In this document: positions 1-6,848 of the stretch, in pieces | Position numbering within the stretch: the first letter of the stretch is position 1 | How the letters are laid out: the number at the start of each line of letters is the position of its first letter | Assembly: GCA_028724485.1 (NCBI GenBank) | Contig: JAQYCY010000036.1 | Span: 1-12,507 of the forward strand | Length of the DNA: 12,507 bases | Direction: 5' to 3' | Source: CAG-917 sp028724485 | GTDB taxonomy: Bacteria > Bacillota > Clostridia > Christensenellales > CAG-917 | Translations under genes and position numbers: made by a program | The notes under the pieces: generated by a model | What the model was told of the DNA's origin: nothing | What the model saw: the letters and a program-made list of their open reading frames with translations, nothing else | Databases searched by the model: none

Positions 1-247
1 AAGAATGCAAGCGGACGAAATTTCAAAGTTCGGCAGAGATACGCAGGGCGTCAGAGTAATGCGCCTTAAAGACGACAGCAGTATTATGAGCATAGCGTTG
101 ACTCCGCACGAAGACGAAGAAGAACTTGACGAGAACGGCAATCCGATTGACGCTCAATCCGCCGCCGAAGTCGAGCAAAACGTCAAAGACGAACAAAGCT
201 CCGTCAACGGTCAAGAAGCCGAAACGAACGGAGATAGCGAAGAGTAA
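1..247 (+). CDS. gyrA: DNA gyrase subunit A, C-terminal fragment
   Basis: This is the last 82 or so codons of a gene whose start lies left of the window; the reading frame is open through base 2. GyrA is the breakage-reunion subunit of the A2B2 gyrase that introduces negative supercoils. The visible part matches the last blade of the GyrA C-terminal DNA-wrapping domain: RMQADEISKFGRDTQGVRVM resembles the family's R-x-x-DEIS-x-x-GR-x-TQGVR-x-x-RL ending. It is followed by about 55 residues rich in Asp, Glu, Asn and Gln, a variable acidic tail that many gyrases carry and that influences DNA wrapping. A terminator follows 60 bp after the stop. ParC of topoisomerase IV is the only real alternative; the GR-TQGV signature favours GyrA. 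Confidence 0.9.
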   Translation, partial: RMQADEISKFGRDTQGVRVMRLKDDSSIMSIALTPHEDEEELDENGNPIDAQSAAEVEQNVKDEQSSVNGQEAETNGDSEE

Positions 248-307
248 ATTAAACGTTTGGCTAACTTAATAGTTTAAGACTAACCAATAAAGCCTAACAA
301 ATAAAAG

Positions 308-336
308 ACTCACGGGAAAACCGCGAGTTTTTTTTT
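308..336 (+). terminator. Rho-independent terminator after gyrA
   Basis: The arms ACTC-A-CGG (308-315) and CCG-C-GAGT (321-328) form an 8-position stem with one A.C mismatch around a GAAAA loop. Nine T's follow (328-336). It lies 60 bp after the gyrA stop. On the opposite strand the mismatch becomes a G.U pair, but only a short interrupted T stretch follows there, so function is mainly on the plus strand. Confidence 0.85.
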
Positions 337-672
337 GTAATAAAACAACTGTGAAAAGTGACTGTTTTTATGTTTATATACCGCCGACGATTACGTTAAA
401 TTTTCTTAGCGTTTATTCTATGCTTTATTTTGTATAATTGCCGAGAAAGCATTGTATGGTCGCCGTGCAAGTGAACAAATCGTTGTCGCCGGTATTTATT
501 TTGCATAATCGCTTAGAAAACGAGCAAAGTGCGTCGTCGGTTTTTATTTTATGTTTAATCTTATACAATTGCCGTACGTAGTCCGGTCGCTTGGCGATTA
601 TGTCGATGCAGGATAAGGGCGTGACGGCAAAAGTTTAAGTTTAAAACGCATTTCGCTATCGCCTGAAAAGCG
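337..672. other. Intergenic region with degenerate AT-rich repeats, no gene
   Basis: There is no credible coding sequence in these 336 bp between gyrA and the 3' end of uppP. The segment TTTATTTTGTATAATTGCC (from 424) recurs imperfectly as TTTATTTTGCATAATCGC (from 495), and a looser third copy starts near 543. Each is followed by a GC-richer stretch containing GTCG or GCCG words. The repeats include one- or two-mismatch versions of a DnaA box, at 429-437, 500-508 and 561-569. No good promoter pair was found. Confidence 0.5.
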
Positions 673-674
673 TT
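645..674 (-). terminator. Possible weak terminator of uppP
   Basis: Read on the minus strand, AACGCTTTTC and GAAATGCGTT pair over 10 positions with one T.T mismatch and a 10-nt loop, followed by only TTTT. The hairpin begins at the uppP stop codon. The short T run makes it a weak call. Confidence 0.4.
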
Positions 675-1431
675 ATTTGCCTAAAAAGTCTAACACGAGT
701 AAGACTATCGACAAAAGAGCGGTGTATATAGCAAACGGCAACAGCGATTTGTTTTTTATGAGCTTTAACATAAATTTTATGGAAATTAGGCCCGAAACGA
801 AAGCGACTATAACTCCGACGACGGTAGGCAAAACGGGAAGAGTTACGCCCGATTTTGCCGCCTCCGCGCCTTCTAAAATCGCAGACGCAATAATTATAGG
901 GATAGAGAGCAAAAAGGAAAATTCGGTTGCGTCGTCTTTGTTTGTGCCAAGCAACAGCATAGTCGAAATTGTCATTCCGCTTCTCGATATTCCCGGCAGA
1001 GTTGCGACGCCTTGCGCAATGCCGCATATAACGGAATTTCCGACGCAAAGTGGTTTGTCTTTCGGTTTTGTAATCACCGTAAGAGTCAGCATAAAAGCCG
1101 TTATCATAAAGCAAAACGGTAAAGCCGCGCCGTCAAACACGCTCGGCAAGAACTTTTTAAACAGCAGAGCAATGACGCAAGTAGGGACGGTTGCGGCAAT
1201 CAAATATAAGGTCTTTTTTTGAAAAGGGTGACGAATTAAACCCCAAAGCGTTTTTCGATAGCAAATAACGACGGCAAGCAAAGTGCCGACGTGTAGAAGC
1301 ACGTCGAACAGTAAGTTGTTTTCGCCTATGCCGAATTTCGACAACAAAAGCAAATGTCCGCTCGATGAAACGGGCAAAAACTCCGTCAAACCCTGAAGCA
1401 GTCCGTAAATCAATCCGTCAAAAATACTCAT
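673..1431 (-). CDS. uppP: Undecaprenyl-diphosphate phosphatase (BacA/UppP family)
   Basis: A 252-residue integral membrane enzyme that removes a phosphate from undecaprenyl diphosphate, recycling the lipid carrier for peptidoglycan and other wall polymers; higher dosage is associated with bacitracin resistance in this family. Both family signatures are present: the N-terminal Q13-x3-E17 with PVSSSGH (residues 20-26), and PGISRSG (146-152), whose Ser and Arg are catalytic. The rest is several long hydrophobic helices, and the length is close to the usual 260-280 residues. The ATG at 1431 is the only good start. The AAAGGA upstream of it is 16 nt away, so ribosome binding is weak by this measure. 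It is transcribed away from ychF and converges on gyrA. Confidence 0.97.
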   Translation of the reverse strand: MSIFDGLIYGLLQGLTEFLPVSSSGHLLLLSKFGIGENNLLFDVLLHVGTLLAVVICYRKTLWGLIRHPFQKKTLYLIAATVPTCVIALLFKKFLPSVFDGAALPFCFMITAFMLTLTVITKPKDKPLCVGNSVICGIAQGVATLPGISRSGMTISTMLLLGTNKDDATEFSFLLSIPIIIASAILEGAEAAKSGVTLPVLPTVVGVIVAFVSGLISIKFMLKLIKNKSLLPFAIYTALLSIVLLVLDFLGK

Positions 1432-1437
1432 TTTTGT

Positions 1438-1466
1438 TTTACTTAATTCCTTTAATCGTTTATAAT
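1438..1466 (+). promoter_or_regulatory. Candidate promoter of the ychF group
   Basis: TTTACT (1438-1443) and TATAAT (1461-1466) are separated by exactly 17 bp, predicting a transcript start near 1473 and a leader of about 54 nt before ychF. A second TATAAT at 1508-1513 is too close to the Shine-Dalgarno site and has no matching -35. Confidence 0.6.
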
Positions 1467-1526
1467 ATCCTATGCGGAAATTTCTAAATAAGAATTTTTT
1501 ACGATTATATAATCTTTGAGGTAGAT

Positions 1527-2612
1527 ATGAAATTAGGCGTAGTCGGATTGCCGAACGTAGGCAAAAGCACTTTGTTTAACGCAATCACAAAAGCAGGCGC
1601 GCAAGCGGCGAATTATCCGTTTTGTACGATAGAACCAAACGTCGGAGTCGTAGCCGTTCCCGACGAAAGGCTGACAAAGCTCGGCGAGCTTTTCAACAGC
1701 AAAAAAATAACGCCGACGACTCTTGAATTCGTCGATATAGCGGGACTTGTAAAGGGCGCGTCAAAAGGCGAAGGGCTTGGAAACAAATTTTTGTCGCACA
1801 TTCGCGAATGTGACGCAATCGTTCATACGGTGCGTTGTTTCGACGACGAAAACATTACGCACGTCGACGGAAGCGTGGACCCGTTAAGAGATATCGAAAC
1901 CATAAACTACGAGCTTATTTTTTCCGATATGGAAATGATAGAAAGAAGATTGCAAAAAGCAAGAATCGGTCTTAAAGCGGACAGAAAGTATCAGGAAGAA
2001 ATCGATTTTCTTGAAAAGCTCACGGCATTTTTGGAAAGCGGAAAGCCTGCAAGAAATTACCCTGCGACGGAAGACGAAAAGGAAATTTTGAAAACGATGT
2101 TCCTTTTGACGTCAAAGCCGGTTATTTATGCGGCGAACGTCAGTGAAGACGAGGTCGCAACCGAAAACGATTACGTCAAAAAGGTAAAGGAATTTGCAAA
2201 GAGCGAAGGTAGCGAAGTTATAGTTTTGTCGGCAAAACTCGAAGAAGATATGGCAGATATGTCTGACGAAGATAAAGCCGTTTTCTTTGAAGAATTGGGC
2301 ATAGAAAAATCGGGACTTGACAAGCTCGTTACGGCTTGCTATAAACTTTTAAATTTAATAAGCTATCTTACGGCAGGCGAAAAAGAAACGAGAGCTTGGA
2401 CAATCGTCAAAGGAACGAAAGCTCCGCAAGCGGCAGGCAAGATACACAGCGATTTCGAACGCGGTTTCATTCGTGCTGAAGTCGTAGACTATCAAACATT
2501 GCTCGATTGCAAAGGCTACGTCGGAGCGAAAGAAAAGGGAAAAATCAGGTCGGAAGGCAAAGATTACGTTATGCAAGACAACGACGTGGTTACGTTCCGC
2601 TTTAACGTATAA
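1527..2612 (+). CDS. ychF: Redox-regulated ATPase YchF (Obg-like P-loop protein)
   Basis: A 361-residue member of the universal YchF/OLA1 family. These bind ATP rather than GTP and associate with ribosomes and the proteasome or stress machinery. Visible motifs are the P-loop GLPNVGKS (7-14), DIAG (70-73) and NVSE (204-207). NVSE replaces the NKxD guanine-specificity motif, which is the family's hallmark. FLSHIRE (88-94) carries the conserved His region. A coiled-coil insertion follows (about 130-175), and the C-terminal TGS domain occupies roughly residues 275-361. The length matches the family. The start is fixed by GAGG at 1518-1521, five bases before the ATG. It is the first gene of a group with the Sel1 protein and argS. 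Confidence 0.97.
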   Translation: MKLGVVGLPNVGKSTLFNAITKAGAQAANYPFCTIEPNVGVVAVPDERLTKLGELFNSKKITPTTLEFVDIAGLVKGASKGEGLGNKFLSHIRECDAIVHTVRCFDDENITHVDGSVDPLRDIETINYELIFSDMEMIERRLQKARIGLKADRKYQEEIDFLEKLTAFLESGKPARNYPATEDEKEILKTMFLLTSKPVIYAANVSEDEVATENDYVKKVKEFAKSEGSEVIVLSAKLEEDMADMSDEDKAVFFEELGIEKSGLDKLVTACYKLLNLISYLTAGEKETRAWTIVKGTKAPQAAGKIHSDFERGFIRAEVVDYQTLLDCKGYVGAKEKGKIRSEGKDYVMQDNDVVTFRFNV

Positions 2613-2649
2613 TTTAAGTTCGTATTAAATTTTCGAGGTATAAATTAAA

Positions 2650-3072
2650 ATGAACAAGTTTAAAAGCTCCACTCTTTTAAAGGAAGCGGCGGAGAGCGGC
2701 GACGTCGAGGCTATGCTGGAACTCGGCGAGGCGTATCGTCACGGCAAAAGCGTTGAGCCAAACGACGACCTTGCTTTCAAGTGGTTTAAAGCGGCGGCGG
2801 ACGGCGGCAACGAAAAAGCGTATCGCGAAGTCGGACTTTGCTATATGCACGGAAACGGAACTGCGCAAAACCCCGAAGCGGCAATGGAATTTTTTTTCAA
2901 GGCGGCGGAGAGCGGCGACGTGGAGGCGCAAATTTACGTCGGAGTAAGTTACGTTGACGGAAAAGGCGTTGAGCGCAACTTGGAAAAAGCAAAAGAATAT
3001 TTGACGAAAGCGGCAAAAAGCGGCGACAAGTTTGCCGAAAAACTGATTTCGGAAATTAAAAAGATGGGATAA
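2650..3072 (+). CDS. Small Sel1-like repeat (tetratricopeptide-related) protein
   Basis: A 140-residue protein made almost entirely of Sel1-like repeats, alpha-helical hairpins that act as protein-interaction scaffolds. Three full units are visible at about residues 17-52, 53-88 and 89-124, each with the pattern A-x-x-GD/GN-x-x-A-x-x-x-LG-x-x-Y-x-x-GK/GN-x-V-x-x-(N/D)-x-x-x-A-x-x-(W/Y/F). The start of a fourth lies at the C-terminus. There is no signal peptide or membrane segment, so it is probably cytoplasmic. The repeat is also visible in DNA: a 20-bp word occurs at 2686-2705 and again at 2902-2921. It lies 37 bp after ychF and 2 bp before argS, so it is probably cotranscribed. No partner can be named from sequence. 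GAGG at 2635-2638 is rather far (11 nt) from the ATG. Confidence 0.9.
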   Translation: MNKFKSSTLLKEAAESGDVEAMLELGEAYRHGKSVEPNDDLAFKWFKAAADGGNEKAYREVGLCYMHGNGTAQNPEAAMEFFFKAAESGDVEAQIYVGVSYVDGKGVERNLEKAKEYLTKAAKSGDKFAEKLISEIKKMG

Positions 3073-3074
3073 AT

Positions 3075-4757
3075 ATGTTTGAAAAAGAAATTGCAAATGC
3101 TATAAAAATCGACGGCGTTAAGGCAGAAGAAATCGAAACAATGTTTGAAACGCCGAAAGACGTCGCTATGGGAGATATCGCTCTTCCGTGTTTTAAGTTT
3201 GCCAAAATTATGAGGAAATCGCCTGTGGCTATTGCCGAGGAACTCAAAAACGGTTTTTCGGGTCTTGACTGCATTAAGGAAGTAAACGCCGTTTCGGGCT
3301 ATCTCAATTTCAAGGTAAACGAAAACGCCTTTTTGTCAAAGGCAATCGAAACGGCGAACGTCGAAAAGGTCGGCACAAGCGACGAGGGTGAAGGCAAAAC
3401 GATTTGTATCGACTACAGCTCTGTCAACATAGCAAAACCGTTTCATATCGGTCATCTTTCGACAACGGTTATCGGCGGCGCGCTTTATAGAATTTTCAAG
3501 CACTTAGGTTACAACGTAGTCGGCATAAATCACTTGGGAGATTGGGGAACGCAATTCGGAAAGATGATTGTCGCCTATAAACTTTGGGGGAACAAGGAAG
3601 AAGTCGACAAGGGCGGCGTTTTCGAGCTTAACAGACTTTACGTCAAATTTCATAAGGAAGCGGAAGAAAAACCCGAACTCGACGACGAGGCAAGAGCGTG
3701 GTTCAAAAAAATCGAAGACGGCGATAAGGAAGCAACCGATTTGTTTTTATGGTTCAAAGAAGTGACGCTGTCTGAGGTTTCAAAAATTTACGACCGTCTT
3801 AAAATCAAATTCGACAGCTACAACGGCGAGAGCTTTTACAACGATAAAATGCAACCTTGTCTTGACATATTGAAAGAAAAGGGATTGCTTACGTATAGCG
3901 ACGGAGCGCAAGTAGTAAATCTCGACGAATACGATATGCCGCCTTGCCTTTTGGTAAAGGGTGACGGCGCAACTTTGTATGCTACAAGAGATATTGCCGC
4001 CGCCTATTACAGAGCAAAGACGTATGATTTTTACAAGTGCCTTTACGTCGTTGCCTATCAACAAAACTTGCATTTTAAACAACTTTTCAAAGTGCTCGAA
4101 CTTATGGGTTTTGAAAAGGCGAAAGATATGGAACACGTTGCGTTCGGAATGGTATCACTTGAAGACGGCGCAATGAAAACAAGGCTCGGAAGAGTAGTTT
4201 GGCTTTCCGACGTTTTAGACAGAGCGGTCGAAAAGGCAAAAAGTATAATCGAAGAAAAGCGTACTGACGGAATCGACGTGGATAAAACAGCGGAGAGCGT
4301 CGGAGTGGGGGCGGTTGTGTTCTCGGCGCTTTGGAACAGCCGAATTAAGGATATAACGTTCTCGTTCGACAAGGTACTTAACTTTGACGGAGAGACCGCG
4401 CCTTACGTTCAATACACGCACGCAAGATGCTGTTCCGTTTTGAAAAAGGGCGGCGATATTGATATGACGGAAATCAATCTTGACGCGATAGCAAACGAAG
4501 AAGGAGTTGCCGTCGCAAAGAGTATAATCGGTTTTGCGGACGCAGTAAAAAGGGCGGCGCAAACGAGAGAACCGTCGGTCGTAACTCGTCATATAGTCGA
4601 CCTTGCAGGCAAATTCAATAGATTTTACATTGCCCACAAAATCGCTACAGCCGAAAGCGGAGTCAAAGAAACGAGGCTTTTGCTCACTAAGGCGGTTAAA
4701 AACGTCATAAAGACGGGGCTGTCGCTACTTGGCATAGACGCGCCCGATGCAATGTAA
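3075..4757 (+). CDS. argS: Arginyl-tRNA synthetase
   Basis: A 560-residue class I aminoacyl-tRNA synthetase that charges tRNA-Arg with arginine in an ATP-dependent reaction. Domains in order: an N-terminal Arg-tRNA-synthetase additional domain (about 1-85) that contacts the tRNA elbow; the Rossmann catalytic core with HIGH at 124-127 in the context KPFHIGHL, and GDWGTQFG at 155-162; MKTRLGRVV at 367-375 at the KMSKS position, in the variant form common in ArgRS; and the all-helical DALR anticodon-binding domain from about 440 to the end, with the typical YVQYTHARCCS at its start. Length is normal for the family. The ATG follows the Sel1 gene stop by two bases, with GGGA just upstream. No terminator separates it from rpmH; a new promoter starts there instead. 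Confidence 0.98.
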   Translation: MFEKEIANAIKIDGVKAEEIETMFETPKDVAMGDIALPCFKFAKIMRKSPVAIAEELKNGFSGLDCIKEVNAVSGYLNFKVNENAFLSKAIETANVEKVGTSDEGEGKTICIDYSSVNIAKPFHIGHLSTTVIGGALYRIFKHLGYNVVGINHLGDWGTQFGKMIVAYKLWGNKEEVDKGGVFELNRLYVKFHKEAEEKPELDDEARAWFKKIEDGDKEATDLFLWFKEVTLSEVSKIYDRLKIKFDSYNGESFYNDKMQPCLDILKEKGLLTYSDGAQVVNLDEYDMPPCLLVKGDGATLYATRDIAAAYYRAKTYDFYKCLYVVAYQQNLHFKQLFKVLELMGFEKAKDMEHVAFGMVSLEDGAMKTRLGRVVWLSDVLDRAVEKAKSIIEEKRTDGIDVDKTAESVGVGAVVFSALWNSRIKDITFSFDKVLNFDGETAPYVQYTHARCCSVLKKGGDIDMTEINLDAIANEEGVAVAKSIIGFADAVKRAAQTREPSVVTRHIVDLAGKFNRFYIAHKIATAESGVKETRLLLTKAVKNVIKTGLSLLGIDAPDAM

Positions 4758-4762
4758 AACGC

Positions 4763-4791
4763 TTGACTATGTTTATCTTTTCTTATATAAT
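4763..4791 (+). promoter_or_regulatory. Strong promoter of the rpmH-mnmG operon
   Basis: TTGACT (4763-4768) and a perfect TATAAT (4786-4791) are 17 bp apart. The predicted transcript start is near 4798, giving a leader of about 38 nt with TTGGAGGA (4821-4828) before the rpmH ATG. The near-consensus match fits the high expression expected of a ribosomal protein gene. Confidence 0.88.
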
Positions 4792-4835
4792 AGGCAAGCG
4801 ATATTATAAAAAATAATCCTTTGGAGGAACAATAA

Positions 4836-4970
4836 ATGAAACAAACTTTTCAACCTAAAAAGCGTCAAGCTAAAAAGGTTCACGGATTCAGAGAAAGAAT
4901 GAGCACTAAAAACGGAAGAAACGTTTTGGCAAGAAGAAGAGCAAGAGGCAGAGCTAAACTTACGGCGTAA
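4836..4970 (+). CDS. rpmH: Large ribosomal subunit protein bL34
   Basis: A 44-residue, strongly basic protein of the 50S subunit, binding 23S rRNA near the exit-tunnel side. The sequence follows the family throughout: KQTFQPKKRQAKKVHGFRER, then MSTKNGR and a C-terminal ARRRARGRAKLTA. Length (44) is exactly typical. TTGGAGGA sits about eight bases before the ATG, the best ribosome-binding site in the window. It is first in its operon, two bases before rnpA, the near-universal bacterial arrangement. Confidence 0.98.
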   Translation: MKQTFQPKKRQAKKVHGFRERMSTKNGRNVLARRRARGRAKLTA

Positions 4971-4972
4971 TA

Positions 4973-5314
4973 ATGCAAAAAAAGTATCGACTTAAATCGA
5001 ACGGAGCTTTCCGCTACGTCTACAAAAAAGGGGCGTTTTTAAAGGGCAGATGTCTTATCGTAAGATACGTTAAATCACAAAGAGGTTTGAAAGTCGGTTT
5101 GTCGGTCAGTAAGCACGTAGGCAACAGCGTCACAAGAAACAGAATTAAAAGATATTTAAGAGAGAATTTTCGCCTTAATCTCGCCGTAATCGACAAAGGG
5201 TACACCTATGTTTTGATTCCGAGAGAAGGAATGGCGAAAATGAGTTGCAAAGAAGTCGGCGACGAATTATTGACGACTTTAGGCAAAGCCGGACTCATCA
5301 TAAACGAAGAATGA
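4973..5314 (+). CDS. rnpA: Ribonuclease P protein component
   Basis: A 113-residue basic cofactor of RNase P that helps the catalytic RNA bind precursor tRNA and remove its 5' leader. The signature RNRIKRYLRE (55-64) is the conserved RNR helix that contacts P RNA; the upstream VGLSVSKHVGNSVTRN (41-56) is the usual beta-strand and loop leading into it. Length is normal. The ATG lies two bases after the rpmH stop without a clear Shine-Dalgarno site of its own, so translation is probably coupled to rpmH. Its stop overlaps the yidD start as ATGA. Confidence 0.97.
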   Translation: MQKKYRLKSNGAFRYVYKKGAFLKGRCLIVRYVKSQRGLKVGLSVSKHVGNSVTRNRIKRYLRENFRLNLAVIDKGYTYVLIPREGMAKMSCKEVGDELLTTLGKAGLIINEE

Positions 5315-5553
5315 AATACATTTGTTTTTTCTTGCTTAAACTTTATAAACTGTTTATTTCGCCTATCACAGGAACGCAATGTTTGTATACTCCGACTTGC
5401 TCTATGTATATGTACGATGCAATAAGCAAGCACGGAACGCTAAAAGGCATAGCGATGGGGACGGGAAGGCTTTTAAGATGCAATCCTTTCAGTCGTGGCG
5501 GGTTTGACCCTGTTCCCGAAAATTATCGAGGAAAATGTAAATGGCTCATTTAA
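5311..5553 (+). CDS. yidD: Membrane protein insertion efficiency factor YidD
   Basis: An 80-residue member of the YidD family, small proteins at the inner face of the membrane that assist Sec/YidC insertion of membrane proteins. Conserved features are the amphipathic N-terminal helix (2-17), the ISPITGTQCLYTPTCSMYMY block (16-35) with Cys24 and Cys30, RLLRCNPF (53-60) with Cys57, and GGFDPVPE (63-70). Length is typical. The ATG at 5311 overlaps the rnpA stop by two bases and its end overlaps the yidC start by 13 bp, implying tight translational coupling. A longer in-frame reading from 5245 is possible but would lie inside rnpA and has no family support. Confidence 0.95.
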   Translation: MKYICFFLLKLYKLFISPITGTQCLYTPTCSMYMYDAISKHGTLKGIAMGTGRLLRCNPFSRGGFDPVPENYRGKCKWLI

Positions 5554-6797
5554 ACGTGGAGCGAAAGAAAAGATTAAAGGTTTATCTCGTCGCAATATTG
5601 GTGCTTTGCTCGCTTTTTATTTTAACGGCGTGCAATCCGGACGGCGACGCAATCAATATGGCAAATCAGAAATCGGTCGGAGAGCCGACGCATTTCATTG
5701 CCAAATTTTTGATTATTTTGAACAACGGCATCGGCGATTTCGGTTGGACGGTCGTTGTGTTTACCATTATCTTAAAACTTATCACTACGCCGTTTGATTT
5801 TTGGCAAAAACACATTATGCGTAAAAACGCAAAAATAATGGAGCGTTTAAAACCGCAACTTGACGCTTTGGCTGAAAAATGCGGCGATGACAAGCAACGC
5901 TATCAACAAGAACAAATGGCGATGTATAAGCGTGAAAAGTATTCGACTTTGGGCGCTTGTATTCCTACTATAATCACGCTCGTTGTTTTCTTCGTAGTTT
6001 TTGCGGGATTCAGACAAATGGTTTCCTATGAAAACGCACTTGTCTATCAATCGGCAAGAAACACTTATTACGCAGAACACAACAACGAATATGCGGCGGC
6101 AATGGAAGCGGAGCTTAAAACGCTTGGTTTAACCGACGAACAAATCGCAAAAGTGCTTGTTATCGAGCGTGAAGGCGAAAAAATAAAAAGCATAAAGATC
6201 AATCCAACCGAGTTGACGGCAGAGCAAAGAGTTGCAATCGAAGGTTGCGACGCTCGTTCGGAATTAAAGGCGAAAGACCTTGCTCAACGGGCGGTTCTCA
6301 ACAACTATAAAAGACCGAAATTCCTTTGGATTTGGAACATCTTCTCGCAAGACAGCTGGGTGTACGCAGTTCCTGACTATACGACGTTCTCCGGACAATC
6401 GGGAATGAGCGGTGCGAAAATCGAAGGAGTTATGGTCACCGAATACGAAACCGTTATGGGCAAAGTTCTCGGCACGGGCGGTTATGGAAAGGACGGAAAG
6501 TGGAACGGACTTTTGATTTTTCCTCTCCTTTCAATCGGGCTTAACATTTTATCGCAATTTATGATGCAAAAAGCGCAAGGCAAACAGCCTAAGGCGCAGG
6601 CAGGACAAGCGTCGTCAAAGATGATGCAATGGATTATGCCTGTTATGATGGGTGTGTTTGCGCTCCTTTACTCGGCGGCGTTTACGATTTACATCTTCAC
6701 GTCGACGCTGTATTCTATACTCTTCCAGCTTTTGTTCAATTTATTTGCCAAAGTGGCGGACAAGAATAAAGAACGAATGCTCGGAATAAGACGATAA
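5541..6797 (+). CDS. yidC: Membrane protein insertase YidC (Oxa1 family), enlarged
   Basis: A 418-residue YidC/SpoIIIJ-type insertase that puts proteins into the membrane alone or with SecYEG. It begins with a lipoprotein signal: a basic start, a hydrophobic stretch (14-28) and a lipobox ending at Cys31. Predicted membrane segments lie near 63-83, 139-158, 323-341, 364-383 and 384-402, matching the five-helix Gram-positive layout. The charged cytosolic hairpin (84-136) lies between the first two. The family motif FLWIWNIFSQDSW is at 261-273. Two oddities: about 95 extra residues (161-257) and about 40 more (280-322) sit outside the membrane, and the groove position that is normally Arg is Lys79 (TIILKLITTPF). 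Firmicute homologues are usually 250-290 residues. GAGG at 5528-5531 supports the start. Confidence 0.94.
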   Translation: MAHLNVERKKRLKVYLVAILVLCSLFILTACNPDGDAINMANQKSVGEPTHFIAKFLIILNNGIGDFGWTVVVFTIILKLITTPFDFWQKHIMRKNAKIMERLKPQLDALAEKCGDDKQRYQQEQMAMYKREKYSTLGACIPTIITLVVFFVVFAGFRQMVSYENALVYQSARNTYYAEHNNEYAAAMEAELKTLGLTDEQIAKVLVIEREGEKIKSIKINPTELTAEQRVAIEGCDARSELKAKDLAQRAVLNNYKRPKFLWIWNIFSQDSWVYAVPDYTTFSGQSGMSGAKIEGVMVTEYETVMGKVLGTGGYGKDGKWNGLLIFPLLSIGLNILSQFMMQKAQGKQPKAQAGQASSKMMQWIMPVMMGVFALLYSAAFTIYIFTSTLYSILFQLLFNLFAKVADKNKERMLGIRR

Positions 6798-6813
6798 TCG
6801 AATTTTAGTTTAG

Positions 6814-6834
6814 TGCCTTTGGTTTTCAAAGGCA
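6814..6834 (+). promoter_or_regulatory. Stem-loop just before the khpB ribosome-binding site
   Basis: TGCCTTTG (6814-6821) and CAAAGGCA (6827-6834) form a perfect 8-bp stem with a 5-nt loop. No T run follows, so it is not a simple terminator. The Shine-Dalgarno-like AGAAGG begins at its 3' edge, which makes a role in RNA processing, stability or translation of khpB plausible. Confidence 0.55.
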
Positions 6835-6848
6835 GAAGGCGGATATAA

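Noticed and set aside
677..1222. 181-codon plus-strand open frame opposite uppP
   Set aside because: It is an antisense shadow of uppP, has no Shine-Dalgarno site and shows no family pattern; uppP has clear catalytic motifs.
1508..1513. TATAAT as a second ychF promoter
   Set aside because: It would start transcription within the Shine-Dalgarno region and has no acceptable -35 at 16-18 bp.
5245..5310. Upstream extension of yidD to 5245
   Set aside because: It would lie within rnpA; the ATGA overlap at 5311 gives a standard 80-residue YidD.
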